DNA of 64,000 nucleotides, from assembly GCF_002258315.1 (NCBI RefSeq), contig NZ_NOYD01000001.1:248001-312000 (forward strand), written 5' to 3'. Both the position numbers and the translations under genes were made by a program. The notes under the pieces are model-generated. The model searched no databases and was not told where the DNA came from. It saw nothing but the letters and a program-made list of their open reading frames with translations. This DNA comes from Rhodococcus sp. 06-462-5. Lineage in GTDB: Bacteria; Actinomycetota; Actinomycetes; Mycobacteriales; Mycobacteriaceae. Below, piece by piece: positions 51,094 through 58,431 of the stretch (its first letter is position 1; each line of letters starts with the position of its first letter).

Positions 51094-51858
51094 GTGGTGA
51101 CCGACGGACTGCAGTCATCGCGTGCATTGAGCTTCGGCAAGGTTGCCGAGAACTACGACCGGGCCCGTCCCGGCTACCCGGCCGAGCTGTACACGGACAT
51201 CGCGGCGGGCGACGGGCTGCGAGTGCTCGAGGCGGGGGCAGGTACCGGCAAAGCCACGGTTGCGTTGGCCGAACTCGGCGCGTCCGTTGTTGCGGTGGAA
51301 CCGGATTCGGCTATGGCAGAGCTGGTTCGGCGGCGCACCGAGAACCTCGACGTCGAAGTGCAGGTGTCGCGGTTCGAGGATTGTGCAGCCCCGGCGGCAG
51401 CGTTCGATGTAGTCGTTGCCGCCCAATCCTGGCATTGGGTCGACCACGAGCAAGGAGCTGCAGTGGCGGCCCGCGCATTGGTCCCCGGCGGTGCCCTTCG
51501 GTTGTGGTGGAACATGCCGGGCGAGCTCGAGGGCCCGGCATGGGAAGCGGTCAGGGCGGCCTACGACGCAACCGAGCCCGATGCGGCGCACCTGTTGGTG
51601 CGTTCTCTCGGTGCACAACCGGAGTCCAATGTGCCGCGCGCTGCCGGCTTCGGTCCGTGGACGACCTCGATGTACGAGTGGGTCCAGCGCTACTCCGCAG
51701 ACGAATTCTGCGCCATGGCCGCCACGTACTCGAGCCATCTCGCCCTGGACGACCGGCGCCGCGGCGAGGTCCTGGGCGCAGTGCACGCGGCCATCGCCCG
51801 CCACGGCTACGTGGACTACCGCTACGTCACGCAGATGGTGACGGCGCTGCTCGACTAG
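51094..51858 (+). CDS. class I SAM-dependent methyltransferase
   Basis: The 254-residue protein has VLEAGAGTGKATVALAELG (motif I), VAVEPDSAMAELV and VVAAQSWHWVDHEQG. It is clearly related to the methyltransferase at 19557-20312 (shared Y-x-x-ARPxYP start and WHWV motif). The substrate is unknown. Tandem GTG codons (51094, 51097) could both serve as start. It is divergent from the Nramp-like gene. Confidence 0.9.
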   Translation: MVTDGLQSSRALSFGKVAENYDRARPGYPAELYTDIAAGDGLRVLEAGAGTGKATVALAELGASVVAVEPDSAMAELVRRRTENLDVEVQVSRFEDCAAPAAAFDVVVAAQSWHWVDHEQGAAVAARALVPGGALRLWWNMPGELEGPAWEAVRAAYDATEPDAAHLLVRSLGAQPESNVPRAAGFGPWTTSMYEWVQRYSADEFCAMAATYSSHLALDDRRRGEVLGAVHAAIARHGYVDYRYVTQMVTALLD

Positions 51859-52457
51859 GAGATCGTCGTGGTGCAGACGACGAATTGCCTGGCTTCGTAG
51901 GCGAATCCGCCCTCGGGGCATTCGTTGGGATCGGCGGTGCCGGTCTTGATTTCGGTGACCTGTTCGACGTCGGTCGCGATGGGGTCGCTGCAGTCGACCC
52001 GTGAGGGCTCGTCCATGCCCACGGTGGGCACGCTCATGCAGCCGTCGACAACCCAGTCGACGTCGAGGCACAGCGCGCCCTGCTCCACACCGTCGAGCGT
52101 CTCGTAGTAGGTCTGATTGACGTCGGTGGGACACTGCTCGTTCTGCTCGGCCTTGGCGATGACCTTGTAGTTCGATTCCATGCTGCCGCATTCGGCGTTC
52201 TCGATGGTGGCGGCCGTCATCGTCCCGCCGAGTAGGACGCACTGACCGATCTCGACATCGATGTCGGTGGAGCCGCCGGCGTCGATGCCCTCCTGGCCCG
52301 AGACGTCGTCGGTGGTGCTGGGAGCGGCGGACGTCGAGGAGGTTGTGGTGGTGTCAGCGGCGACGGCGTTGCCGGTTTCGGACGACGAACAGCCGGCGGC
52401 GAACAGCAGCGTGAGAGCTGCACCTGCGACGAGGAGGCTTCTGGACAAAGCAAGCAT
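51855..52457 (-). CDS. Cys-rich lipoprotein (LppU-like)
   Basis: The 200-residue protein has a lipoprotein signal (LLVAGAALTLLFAAGC, lipidated Cys about residue 23), a Thr/Ser-rich linker and a Cys-rich domain. The domain contains IGQCVLL, ENAECGS, NEQCPTD, GALCLDV, DGCMSV, RVDCSDP, PNECPEG and a terminal VVCTTT. The spacing resembles the LppU/SCO3897 family, with probable disulfides outside the membrane. The ATG at 52457 has GAAGG upstream. The function is unknown. Confidence 0.8.
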   Translation of the reverse strand: MLALSRSLLVAGAALTLLFAAGCSSSETGNAVAADTTTTSSTSAAPSTTDDVSGQEGIDAGGSTDIDVEIGQCVLLGGTMTAATIENAECGSMESNYKVIAKAEQNEQCPTDVNQTYYETLDGVEQGALCLDVDWVVDGCMSVPTVGMDEPSRVDCSDPIATDVEQVTEIKTGTADPNECPEGGFAYEARQFVVCTTTIS

Positions 52458-52577
52458 GATGACATGACCTTCGGAACTCATCCAGGCGAGGGAGCACACC
52501 CTCGTCGGCGACCCCACGGGCCACCGATCACAGATTCTTTACCATTGACGGAGGTTTGAAAAGCGCTCAGCTGGAAG

Positions 52578-54137
52578 TCACGAACGGAACACGATGCGAG
52601 CAACCCACTTGGTGTTGTGGACACCAGGAAGGGCAGGAACGATCACACGCGCAGGGAATCCGTGATCGAGCGAGAGATCGACACCGTTGACTTTCAAGGC
52701 CAGCAACGAGTTCGGGTGCGCTGCTTGATTTCCCTGCAACACCGCACGGGTGAAGGCTCCGTTCTGCTCCAGCGAGCTCACCTCTGCCGATCGCGGTGCG
52801 GGCACGCCTGCCAGCGCAGCGAGTTCGGCCAACGGGACACCGGTCCACGTCTGCGTGGTGGACCATCCTTCGACGCACGCGATCGGAAGTTCGGCAGTGC
52901 GCTGCGGCATCGACAGCAGCCTGCCTCGGGACAACACGATCGGGACGGCGTCCTCGGCTGCGCTGCTGATCTCCAGCTGCCAGTCGGCCCCGGTCTGCGC
53001 CTCGGTGATCCCCGCAGCTTCGGCCGTTCGGTTGATCTGGAAGTCGTTGGGCCCGTCGCCGTACGAGCGCCCGCGTGGCAGCAGAATCGCGGCCTTGCGC
53101 AGCACTCCGCCGAGTGTCTGTCCGACCGTCAACACGGCAATGAAACCCATTCCGGCAGCGACCAATCCGATGGCACCGCGTCGACTCATGGTCGCCGGAG
53201 GGTTGTCGTTCTCCTGCTGGTCGGGAGCCTCGTTCCTGGCGCGCAACACGTCCATCAAGGAATCCGACCTCAGGGTCCGCCACATCAGCGGGACCTTGAG
53301 TCCGAGGTGTACGAGAAATCCGGAGATGAACACCCAGGCCCCGAAGTAGTGGGCGGCGTAGAAGTCGAAACCGAACACGTAGTCGTACTGGATGTTGAGA
53401 ACACCGGTGACGATCTCGAACAGCAAGCCACCGACCAGCGCCAACAGCGACAGACGTTCGAGCGCATGCGCTGGCGACCGCACCGGCGGCAGTTCGACGA
53501 GCTTGGGCATCACCGACCACAGTTTGGCGATGACGAGCGGCACGATGATCAGGCCGAGCCCGACGTGCAGGCCCTGCGTGAGCTGGTACAGCCAGGCGGG
53601 GTTGGTGGGCCAGTCGAAGTACGGCAACCGCAACCACCCGACGGCACCCGGCTTGGCCTGGCCGAACTGCGGTCCGTAGGCGCTGTACGAGAGCAACCCC
53701 GTCACCGTGATGATCGGCAGCGCGACGAGCAGAACCGCACCGAACAACGACGTCAACCACGTGCCGCGCAGTGGACTGCGAAAGCGCGCGAGAGAGTTGC
53801 GTGCGTCGGCCATGTAGAGCATTCGCTGCCCAGGCAGCGCCGGATGTGTCGCGTCCAACTCTCCTGCCCGACGCATCGCCTCGTAGAAGGCCTGTGCATC
53901 GGCGGCGGTGGACACTTTCGGACGGTCGGATGCCCATCGGTCGAAGAGCTCGTCGTACCTCTCCCCCATCGCCGACGGCACCGCCGGATACCGAGCTGCG
54001 ATCTCGGCTGCCCGCTTGCGCAGCAGAGCTCTTCGTGTGGCGTCTATGGTGGCCGAATCGAACCCCGGGGGCAGCTCGTCTCCCGCCACGAGCGCCCGGA
54101 TGAGCTCCTTCTGACGTCGCGCCAGGTCCTCGCTCAC
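52578..54137 (-). CDS. SCO6045-like domain / cytochrome b561 / molybdopterin oxidoreductase fusion
   Basis: The 519-residue protein joins three parts. Residues 1-115 (RQKELIRALVAGDELPPGFD, LLRKRAAEIAARYPAV) resemble the SCO6045-like domain found next to DUF692 enzymes. Residues about 120-290 are a four-helix cytochrome b561 with candidate haem histidines 191, 263 and 277. A linker and a further membrane segment (320-342) lead to a sulfite-oxidase/YedY-like molybdopterin domain (380-519) with the Mo-ligating Cys 421 in PIACVEGWS. Start GTG 54137 overlaps the DUF692 stop (GTGA). It may pass electrons between quinones and a modified peptide or metabolite (inference). Confidence 0.87.
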   Translation of the reverse strand: MSEDLARRQKELIRALVAGDELPPGFDSATIDATRRALLRKRAAEIAARYPAVPSAMGERYDELFDRWASDRPKVSTAADAQAFYEAMRRAGELDATHPALPGQRMLYMADARNSLARFRSPLRGTWLTSLFGAVLLVALPIITVTGLLSYSAYGPQFGQAKPGAVGWLRLPYFDWPTNPAWLYQLTQGLHVGLGLIIVPLVIAKLWSVMPKLVELPPVRSPAHALERLSLLALVGGLLFEIVTGVLNIQYDYVFGFDFYAAHYFGAWVFISGFLVHLGLKVPLMWRTLRSDSLMDVLRARNEAPDQQENDNPPATMSRRGAIGLVAAGMGFIAVLTVGQTLGGVLRKAAILLPRGRSYGDGPNDFQINRTAEAAGITEAQTGADWQLEISSAAEDAVPIVLSRGRLLSMPQRTAELPIACVEGWSTTQTWTGVPLAELAALAGVPAPRSAEVSSLEQNGAFTRAVLQGNQAAHPNSLLALKVNGVDLSLDHGFPARVIVPALPGVHNTKWVARIVFRS

Positions 54138-54973
54138 ATCGCTCGATCCGACAGCCGGTTCGGAGTGATTCGGGTCAGGCCTGCAGAATCGGCGATCGCA
54201 TCGAGTTCGTCCAGTAGCTCGAGCTCGGGTGGATAGTGACCGTCGCGCTCGAGCATGATCGGCGCGCGGTACCCGGCCGCGGTGAATGCCCTGAGCAGCT
54301 CGAGTACGTCCTCGGGGACGGGGGCAGTGTGCGAGTCGTGGTAGACGCCGTCGCGTACGGTGCCACCGGCGATGTGGCAGTAGGCAATTCGGTCCAGCGG
54401 CAACCGGGCCAGTTCGGTCCACGGGTCGCGTCGGCGGTTGCGCGCGTTGGCGTAGACGTTGGCGATGTCCAAGACCAGAGACACTCCCGTACGTTCGACG
54501 ATCTCCGTGAGAAATTCGCTCTCCGTGAGCTCGTCTTCCGGCCAATCGAATAGCGTCGCAATGTTTTCCACGGCCAGCGGAACAGCGAGCCCGTCCTGCG
54601 TCCGCGCAATGTTGCGGGTCAGTACCGTCACGGCCTCACGCGTCTGCGGCACCGGAAGCAGATGCCCGGCCTCGATACCGTCGGCGCGAACGAACGCGAT
54701 GTGTTCGCTGACGATCGGTGAGCCGAGCAGCGAGGCCACCCGCTCCAAGAGCGCCACTCGGTGCGGCTCGACCGGCTCGGCACCGCCCAGCGACAAGCCG
54801 ATTCCATGGGTGACGACAGGGACGCCCAACGAGGTGAGGCGCTCCGGTGCGTGATCCCCGATCGATTCGGCGATCACCTCACAGAACGCGAGCCCCGGCA
54901 ATTGCGAGACGATCCCCGAAATCTCGGAGCGCCAGCCGATTCCGAGGCCGACGGGCAGGGCGGCCACGGTCAT
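54134..54973 (-). CDS. DUF692 multinuclear non-haem iron oxidase (MNIO)
   Basis: The 279-residue TIM-barrel protein shows the DUF692 signature: GIGWRSEISG, VVTHGIGLSLGG, IVSEHIAFVRADGIEAGHLL, AVENIATLFDWPEDEL, LVLDIANVYANARNR, AYCHIAGGTVRDGVYHDSHT and IMLERDGHYP. The conserved His, Glu and Asp residues fit the di/tri-iron site of MbnB, TglH and BufB-type enzymes, which oxidatively modify Cys (or other) residues of ribosomal peptides. It is coupled by overlaps to the Cys-tailed membrane protein upstream (ATGA) and to the oxidoreductase fusion downstream. Confidence 0.9.
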   Translation of the reverse strand: MTVAALPVGLGIGWRSEISGIVSQLPGLAFCEVIAESIGDHAPERLTSLGVPVVTHGIGLSLGGAEPVEPHRVALLERVASLLGSPIVSEHIAFVRADGIEAGHLLPVPQTREAVTVLTRNIARTQDGLAVPLAVENIATLFDWPEDELTESEFLTEIVERTGVSLVLDIANVYANARNRRRDPWTELARLPLDRIAYCHIAGGTVRDGVYHDSHTAPVPEDVLELLRAFTAAGYRAPIMLERDGHYPPELELLDELDAIADSAGLTRITPNRLSDRAM

Positions 54974-55869
54974 CCGCCGCACCCTCCGCCGCCGCCACAC
55001 CCGCCGCCACCGCCACCGCTGTCTCCACTGCCACCGCTGCCTCCGCTGTCACCGCCGAATCCGAACGATGCAGCTCCGCCGGCGTGAGCAGTTCCGTAGC
55101 TGAGCGCTCCCGCCATGGCCGGATCGAGCATCAGCAGAGCGCCCGCTCCGAAGAGGGCGGCCGACATGCCCGCGCGTGACGGCCCGTACGCGGTGAAGGA
55201 CGGACGAGAGCGCGGCGAAAGATAGTCGTTCTCGGTGCGAAGGCGTCGGAGCTCGGCGTCTCCGAGGGCGGTACGACGGCGTCGTCGAACTGCGAACGGA
55301 AGCGCCACGACCAGCATGACGACAATGCCGACGAGGAAGCCCACGGGCTTGTCGTTCGCGATGCCCGCAACGATGCGTGCGATGCCGACGGCCGCGACGA
55401 AGAGGATGGGGAACGCCCGGGTGAGCATCGGACGTTCGGCCGCTCCGTGGATCAGGCCTTCGTCTACGAGCGCGCTGCGCAGCTGCGCGCACGATCCGGA
55501 CATGTTCGCCACCAGTCGGGATCGAACCAGGGGCGCTTTCCCGCTGCCGAGGCGTTCGAGGACGGTGCGGGTGAACCAATCGAGGTGTCTGCGCTCGGTA
55601 TCGGTCAGTGCGCGCCGCGCTCTGCCCCGAGAATCGATGATGTCGGCACTGCGCAGGATCGCCAGCGAGGCCATCACGGCCTGCGTGTCGTCGGTGAGCG
55701 CCCCGACCTCTGGCGGCGTGAGCACCCGCCCCGTCGGAGACGTCGGAATCGACCGGTGTGCGGCGAGCCAGTTGCCGACCAGCGTGAGAACCACCGCGAG
55801 AACGGCTGCGAGCAGATACCACCGCAGGAAGTCTGCGCTGGCAATGCCCCAGGTATCGATATTCTGCAC
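54970..55869 (-). CDS. TIGR04222-type membrane protein with Gly/Cys tail (copy A)
   Basis: The 299-residue protein has an N-terminal membrane segment (FLRWYLLAAVLAVVLTLVGN), a cytoplasmic-looking domain (TPPEVGALTDDTQAVMASLA), two central helices, a conserved block SRPSFTAYGPSRAGMSAALF, and a tail of almost only Gly, Ser, Asp and two Cys (GGGGGGCGGGGGCGG end). This fits TIGR04222 proteins, whose Cys/Gly tails are suspected substrates of adjacent DUF692 enzymes. Start GTG 55869 follows GGGTGGTGCAG. It heads an operon with the MNIO and oxidoreductase genes. The paralog lies just upstream. Confidence 0.88.
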   Translation of the reverse strand: MQNIDTWGIASADFLRWYLLAAVLAVVLTLVGNWLAAHRSIPTSPTGRVLTPPEVGALTDDTQAVMASLAILRSADIIDSRGRARRALTDTERRHLDWFTRTVLERLGSGKAPLVRSRLVANMSGSCAQLRSALVDEGLIHGAAERPMLTRAFPILFVAAVGIARIVAGIANDKPVGFLVGIVVMLVVALPFAVRRRRRTALGDAELRRLRTENDYLSPRSRPSFTAYGPSRAGMSAALFGAGALLMLDPAMAGALSYGTAHAGGAASFGFGGDSGGSGGSGDSGGGGGGCGGGGGCGG

Positions 55870-55871
55870 GG

Positions 55872-55962
55872 CTGCACCACCCTTCGGTCGGAACCAGCGT
55901 CTGGTGTCAGTATCGGGCCAAGCGGCGAGAAAGCAAGAGCAGTAACGTCCCCGCGGGGACGC
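55872..55962 (-). repeat. 91-bp upstream repeat, copy A
   Basis: This region matches 56919-57009 at 87 of 91 positions without gaps. It contains the ribosome site, a plausible promoter (TTGCTT and GATACT about 16 bp apart, read on the minus strand) and the 16-bp palindrome. It shows that the two TIGR04222 genes keep the same control region. Confidence 0.9.
55946..55961. promoter_or_regulatory. 16-bp palindrome upstream of copy A
   Basis: CGTCCCCGCGGGGACG is perfectly symmetrical, about 80 bp before the copy A start and 8 bp past the copy B stop. No T run follows, so an operator is more likely than a terminator. Confidence 0.65.
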
Positions 55963-55968
55963 AGCGTC

Positions 55969-56916
55969 TCAGCTGCCGCATCCGCCGCCTCCTCCGCCGC
56001 CGCCTCCGTCGCCGCCGCCTCCTCCACCGCCGCCTCCTCCACCGCCGCAGCCACCACCGCTGTATCCACTGTCAGTGACGCCGAATCCGGACGTACCGCC
56101 GAACCCGAACAACGGGGCCTGACCGACCTGGGCGACACCGTGACTCAATGCACCCGCCATCGCGGGATCGAGCACCAGCAACGCACTCGTTCCGAACAGC
56201 GCGGCCGACATTCCTGCGCGCGAGGGACCGTATGCGGTGAACGACGGACGAGAGCTGGGCGCGAGGTAGTCGTTCTCCTCACGAAGACGGCGAACTTCGG
56301 CCTCGCCGAGGGCGGTGCGTCGTGGCCGACGGTGCACGAAGGGGAGCGTCAGTAGCAGTAGGGCAATGGTTGCGACGAGAAACAGCTCCGGGTCGCCGCT
56401 CCTGAGACCCTGTATCACCCGTGCGACTCCGACGGCCACGACGAACAGTATGGGGAACACGCGGATCGTCGACGCGCCGAGCGTCGGCCGGCCGTAGAGC
56501 AGCCCTTCGTCGACCAGTCCTCTACGCAGTTTTGCGCAGGCCCCGGACGTGTTGGCGAAGAGTCGGGAGCGGACCAATGGCGCGGTGCCGCTACCGAGTC
56601 GCAAGAGGACGATGCGGGTGAACCAGTCGAGGCGGGTGAGTTCGGTGGTCGTGGGGGTTCGAAGGGAACGGCCTCTCGAGTCTATTACATCGGCTCCACG
56701 CAGGATGGCCAACGACGCCAGCACTGCCTGCCCGTCGCTGGTGAGCGCTCCGACCTCGGGCGGCGTGAGCACCCGCCCCGTCGAGGAAGCCGGAACGGAC
56801 CGATGAACTGCAATCCAATTGCCCGCCACCGTCAGTACGACTGCGAGCACGGCTGCCAGCGAATACCACCGCAGGAAGTCCGAGCCGGATATGCCCCAGG
56901 TGTCGGTACCGATCAT
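55969..56916 (-). CDS. TIGR04222-type membrane protein with Gly/Cys tail (copy B)
   Basis: The 315-residue paralog of copy A shares the N-terminal block (DTWGISGSDFLRWYSLAAVL), TPPEVGALTSDGQAVLASLA, the central helices and SRPSFTAYGPSRAGMSAALF. Its C-terminal tail has long Gly runs with two Cys (SGGGCGG at 287-293 and GGCGS at the very end) and one Asp. It should be a polytopic membrane protein with the tail exposed. The ATG at 56916 follows GGGTGGTGCAGG. It is probably a second substrate of the MNIO enzyme encoded downstream. Confidence 0.88.
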   Translation of the reverse strand: MIGTDTWGISGSDFLRWYSLAAVLAVVLTVAGNWIAVHRSVPASSTGRVLTPPEVGALTSDGQAVLASLAILRGADVIDSRGRSLRTPTTTELTRLDWFTRIVLLRLGSGTAPLVRSRLFANTSGACAKLRRGLVDEGLLYGRPTLGASTIRVFPILFVVAVGVARVIQGLRSGDPELFLVATIALLLLTLPFVHRRPRRTALGEAEVRRLREENDYLAPSSRPSFTAYGPSRAGMSAALFGTSALLVLDPAMAGALSHGVAQVGQAPLFGFGGTSGFGVTDSGYSGGGCGGGGGGGGGGGGDGGGGGGGGGCGS

Positions 56917-56918
56917 GC

Positions 56919-57009
56919 CTGCACCACCCTTCGCTCGGAAGAAGCGTCTGGTGTCAGTATCGGGCCAAGCGGCGAGAAAGCAAGAGCAATAACGTCCCCG
57001 CGGGGACGC
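56919..57009 (-). repeat. 91-bp upstream repeat, copy B
   Basis: Counterpart of 55872-55962, with four substitutions and no indels. It lies between copy B and the divergent DUF222 gene. Confidence 0.9.
56993..57008. promoter_or_regulatory. 16-bp palindrome upstream of copy B
   Basis: This is the same CGTCCCCGCGGGGACG as at 55946-55961. Exact conservation in both copies supports a protein-binding role. Confidence 0.65.
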
Positions 57010-57087
57010 GATGGTCTGCGATGAAGAGGTTCTGTCGGTGCCGTGTCGTACCGTTGTCGAACATGCATTCGATGAATGGGGGCGTTC

Positions 57088-58371
57088 ATGATCGACATGT
57101 CCGAGGCGGAGTCCGAGGCGTTGCGAATCGAGACGAAGGAAATCGAGACCGAAATCTGCGCTCTGGCCGGTCAGATCGCTGCGGCGTCGGCGCAGTATCT
57201 GATTCTGGTGGGCGAGTTCGATGCGCGACGCGGATGGGCGGGGTGGGAAGTGCGGTCCTGTGCGCACTGGTTGTCCTGGCGTGCGGGGGTCGATCTGCAC
57301 ACCGCTCGTGAGCAGGTGCGCGTGGCCAAGGCCATGCGAGAGCTGCCGCTGATCACCTCGGCGTATCTGAACGGCACCATCTCGTACTCGAAGGTGCGCG
57401 CGATGACTCGCGTTGCGACGGCCGAGAACGAGGCGTCGTTGCTACAGAAGGCGCTCGACGCACCGGCCGCGCACATCGAACGTCTCTGCCGTGGTCTGAA
57501 GAAGGCAATGCGTCCGACCAGGGGAAACGGAGTCGACCTGAATCCGTGCGCGGGGCGATGGCGCTGGGACGAGGACGACGGCTCGCTCGTGCTGACGGCG
57601 CGCTTTCGGCCCGAGGACGGCAAGCGGTTTCTCGCTGCATTGACCAGAGCGGAGTACGAGCGCACCCGGACCGAGGGCGAATCCGAGGGTGACCGGGCGG
57701 CCCCGGCACCGCGCAACCCGGTGCCGGCGATGATCGCTATGGCCGAGATGGTCTGCGCTGCAATGGATTCACCGGTCGTCTCGCCTGCTGCAGAGGTGCT
57801 GGTGCATATCGGCGGGGTCGACGAAGCAGGGCCCGATCATGCTCATTTCGACGACGGGCCCGGCCTCGACGACGAGACTCTCGCTCAGGTGCTGTGTTCT
57901 GCAGTCATGCGGACCGTCGGCCACGGCCGGCTGGGAAAAACAGTGCGGTGGAGTTCGACGGCGAAAGTCCCGAGCCGAACCCAGTTGCGTCAGTTGATCA
58001 TTCGAGATCGATGCTGCACGGTACCCGGGTGCGGGCGCACGCGATTTCTGCATGCTCATCACGTCACTTACCGCTCACGGGGAGGTGCGACGTCACTCGA
58101 CAACCTGGTCCTGCTGTGCGGCGAACACCATCGAGCGCTGCACGACGGGTATTTCTTCATCGAAGTACTTGGCGATCAACGCTTCTCGTTTCACCATCCC
58201 TCGGGAGCCGAGATAATCCGCGCTCCCGCGGTGTCGGGAGACGCCGACGAGATCAGGCGACAGTACGGCGGCATCGCGCCCGACGCTATCGTCCCGAACT
58301 GGGGTGGTGAAGGCCTCGACCTCAGCTACGCGACCGATGTCCTGATCACCAATTGGCAGCAGGCTGCATGA
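57088..58371 (+). CDS. DUF222 / HNH endonuclease family protein
   Basis: The 427-residue protein has an N-terminal DUF222 region (RRGWAGWEVRSCAHWLSWRA, then GVDLHTAREQVRVAKAMREL) and a C-terminal HNH motif (CTVPGCGRTRFLHAHHVTYR, GGATSLDNLVLLCGEHHRAL) with zinc-knuckle cysteines. These proteins are abundant, multicopy and mobile-like in actinobacteria (13E12 relatives), but no transposase or repeats flank it. The nuclease target is unknown. The ATG at 57088 has GGGGG upstream; an ATG at 57076 is in frame. Confidence 0.88.
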   Translation: MIDMSEAESEALRIETKEIETEICALAGQIAAASAQYLILVGEFDARRGWAGWEVRSCAHWLSWRAGVDLHTAREQVRVAKAMRELPLITSAYLNGTISYSKVRAMTRVATAENEASLLQKALDAPAAHIERLCRGLKKAMRPTRGNGVDLNPCAGRWRWDEDDGSLVLTARFRPEDGKRFLAALTRAEYERTRTEGESEGDRAAPAPRNPVPAMIAMAEMVCAAMDSPVVSPAAEVLVHIGGVDEAGPDHAHFDDGPGLDDETLAQVLCSAVMRTVGHGRLGKTVRWSSTAKVPSRTQLRQLIIRDRCCTVPGCGRTRFLHAHHVTYRSRGGATSLDNLVLLCGEHHRALHDGYFFIEVLGDQRFSFHHPSGAEIIRAPAVSGDADEIRRQYGGIAPDAIVPNWGGEGLDLSYATDVLITNWQQAA

Positions 58372-58431
58372 AATGGGGTCGTCGAGGGCAAGTTAGTGTG
58401 ACGACGAGACTCGGACAAGAAGCGGTGGGAC

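Noticed and set aside
49395..52004. 869-codon open frame on the plus strand
   Set aside because: It is antisense to the Nramp-like gene and spans several unrelated genes; low-complexity Arg/Asp/Glu translation.
55970..56060. GC-rich trinucleotide-like repeat tract
   Set aside because: Not an independent repeat element; it is the Gly codon run encoding the Gly/Cys tail of copy B.
57088..58371. DUF222/HNH gene as part of an insertion element
   Set aside because: The family is multicopy and 13E12-like, but no flanking inverted repeats, target duplication or transposase were seen.
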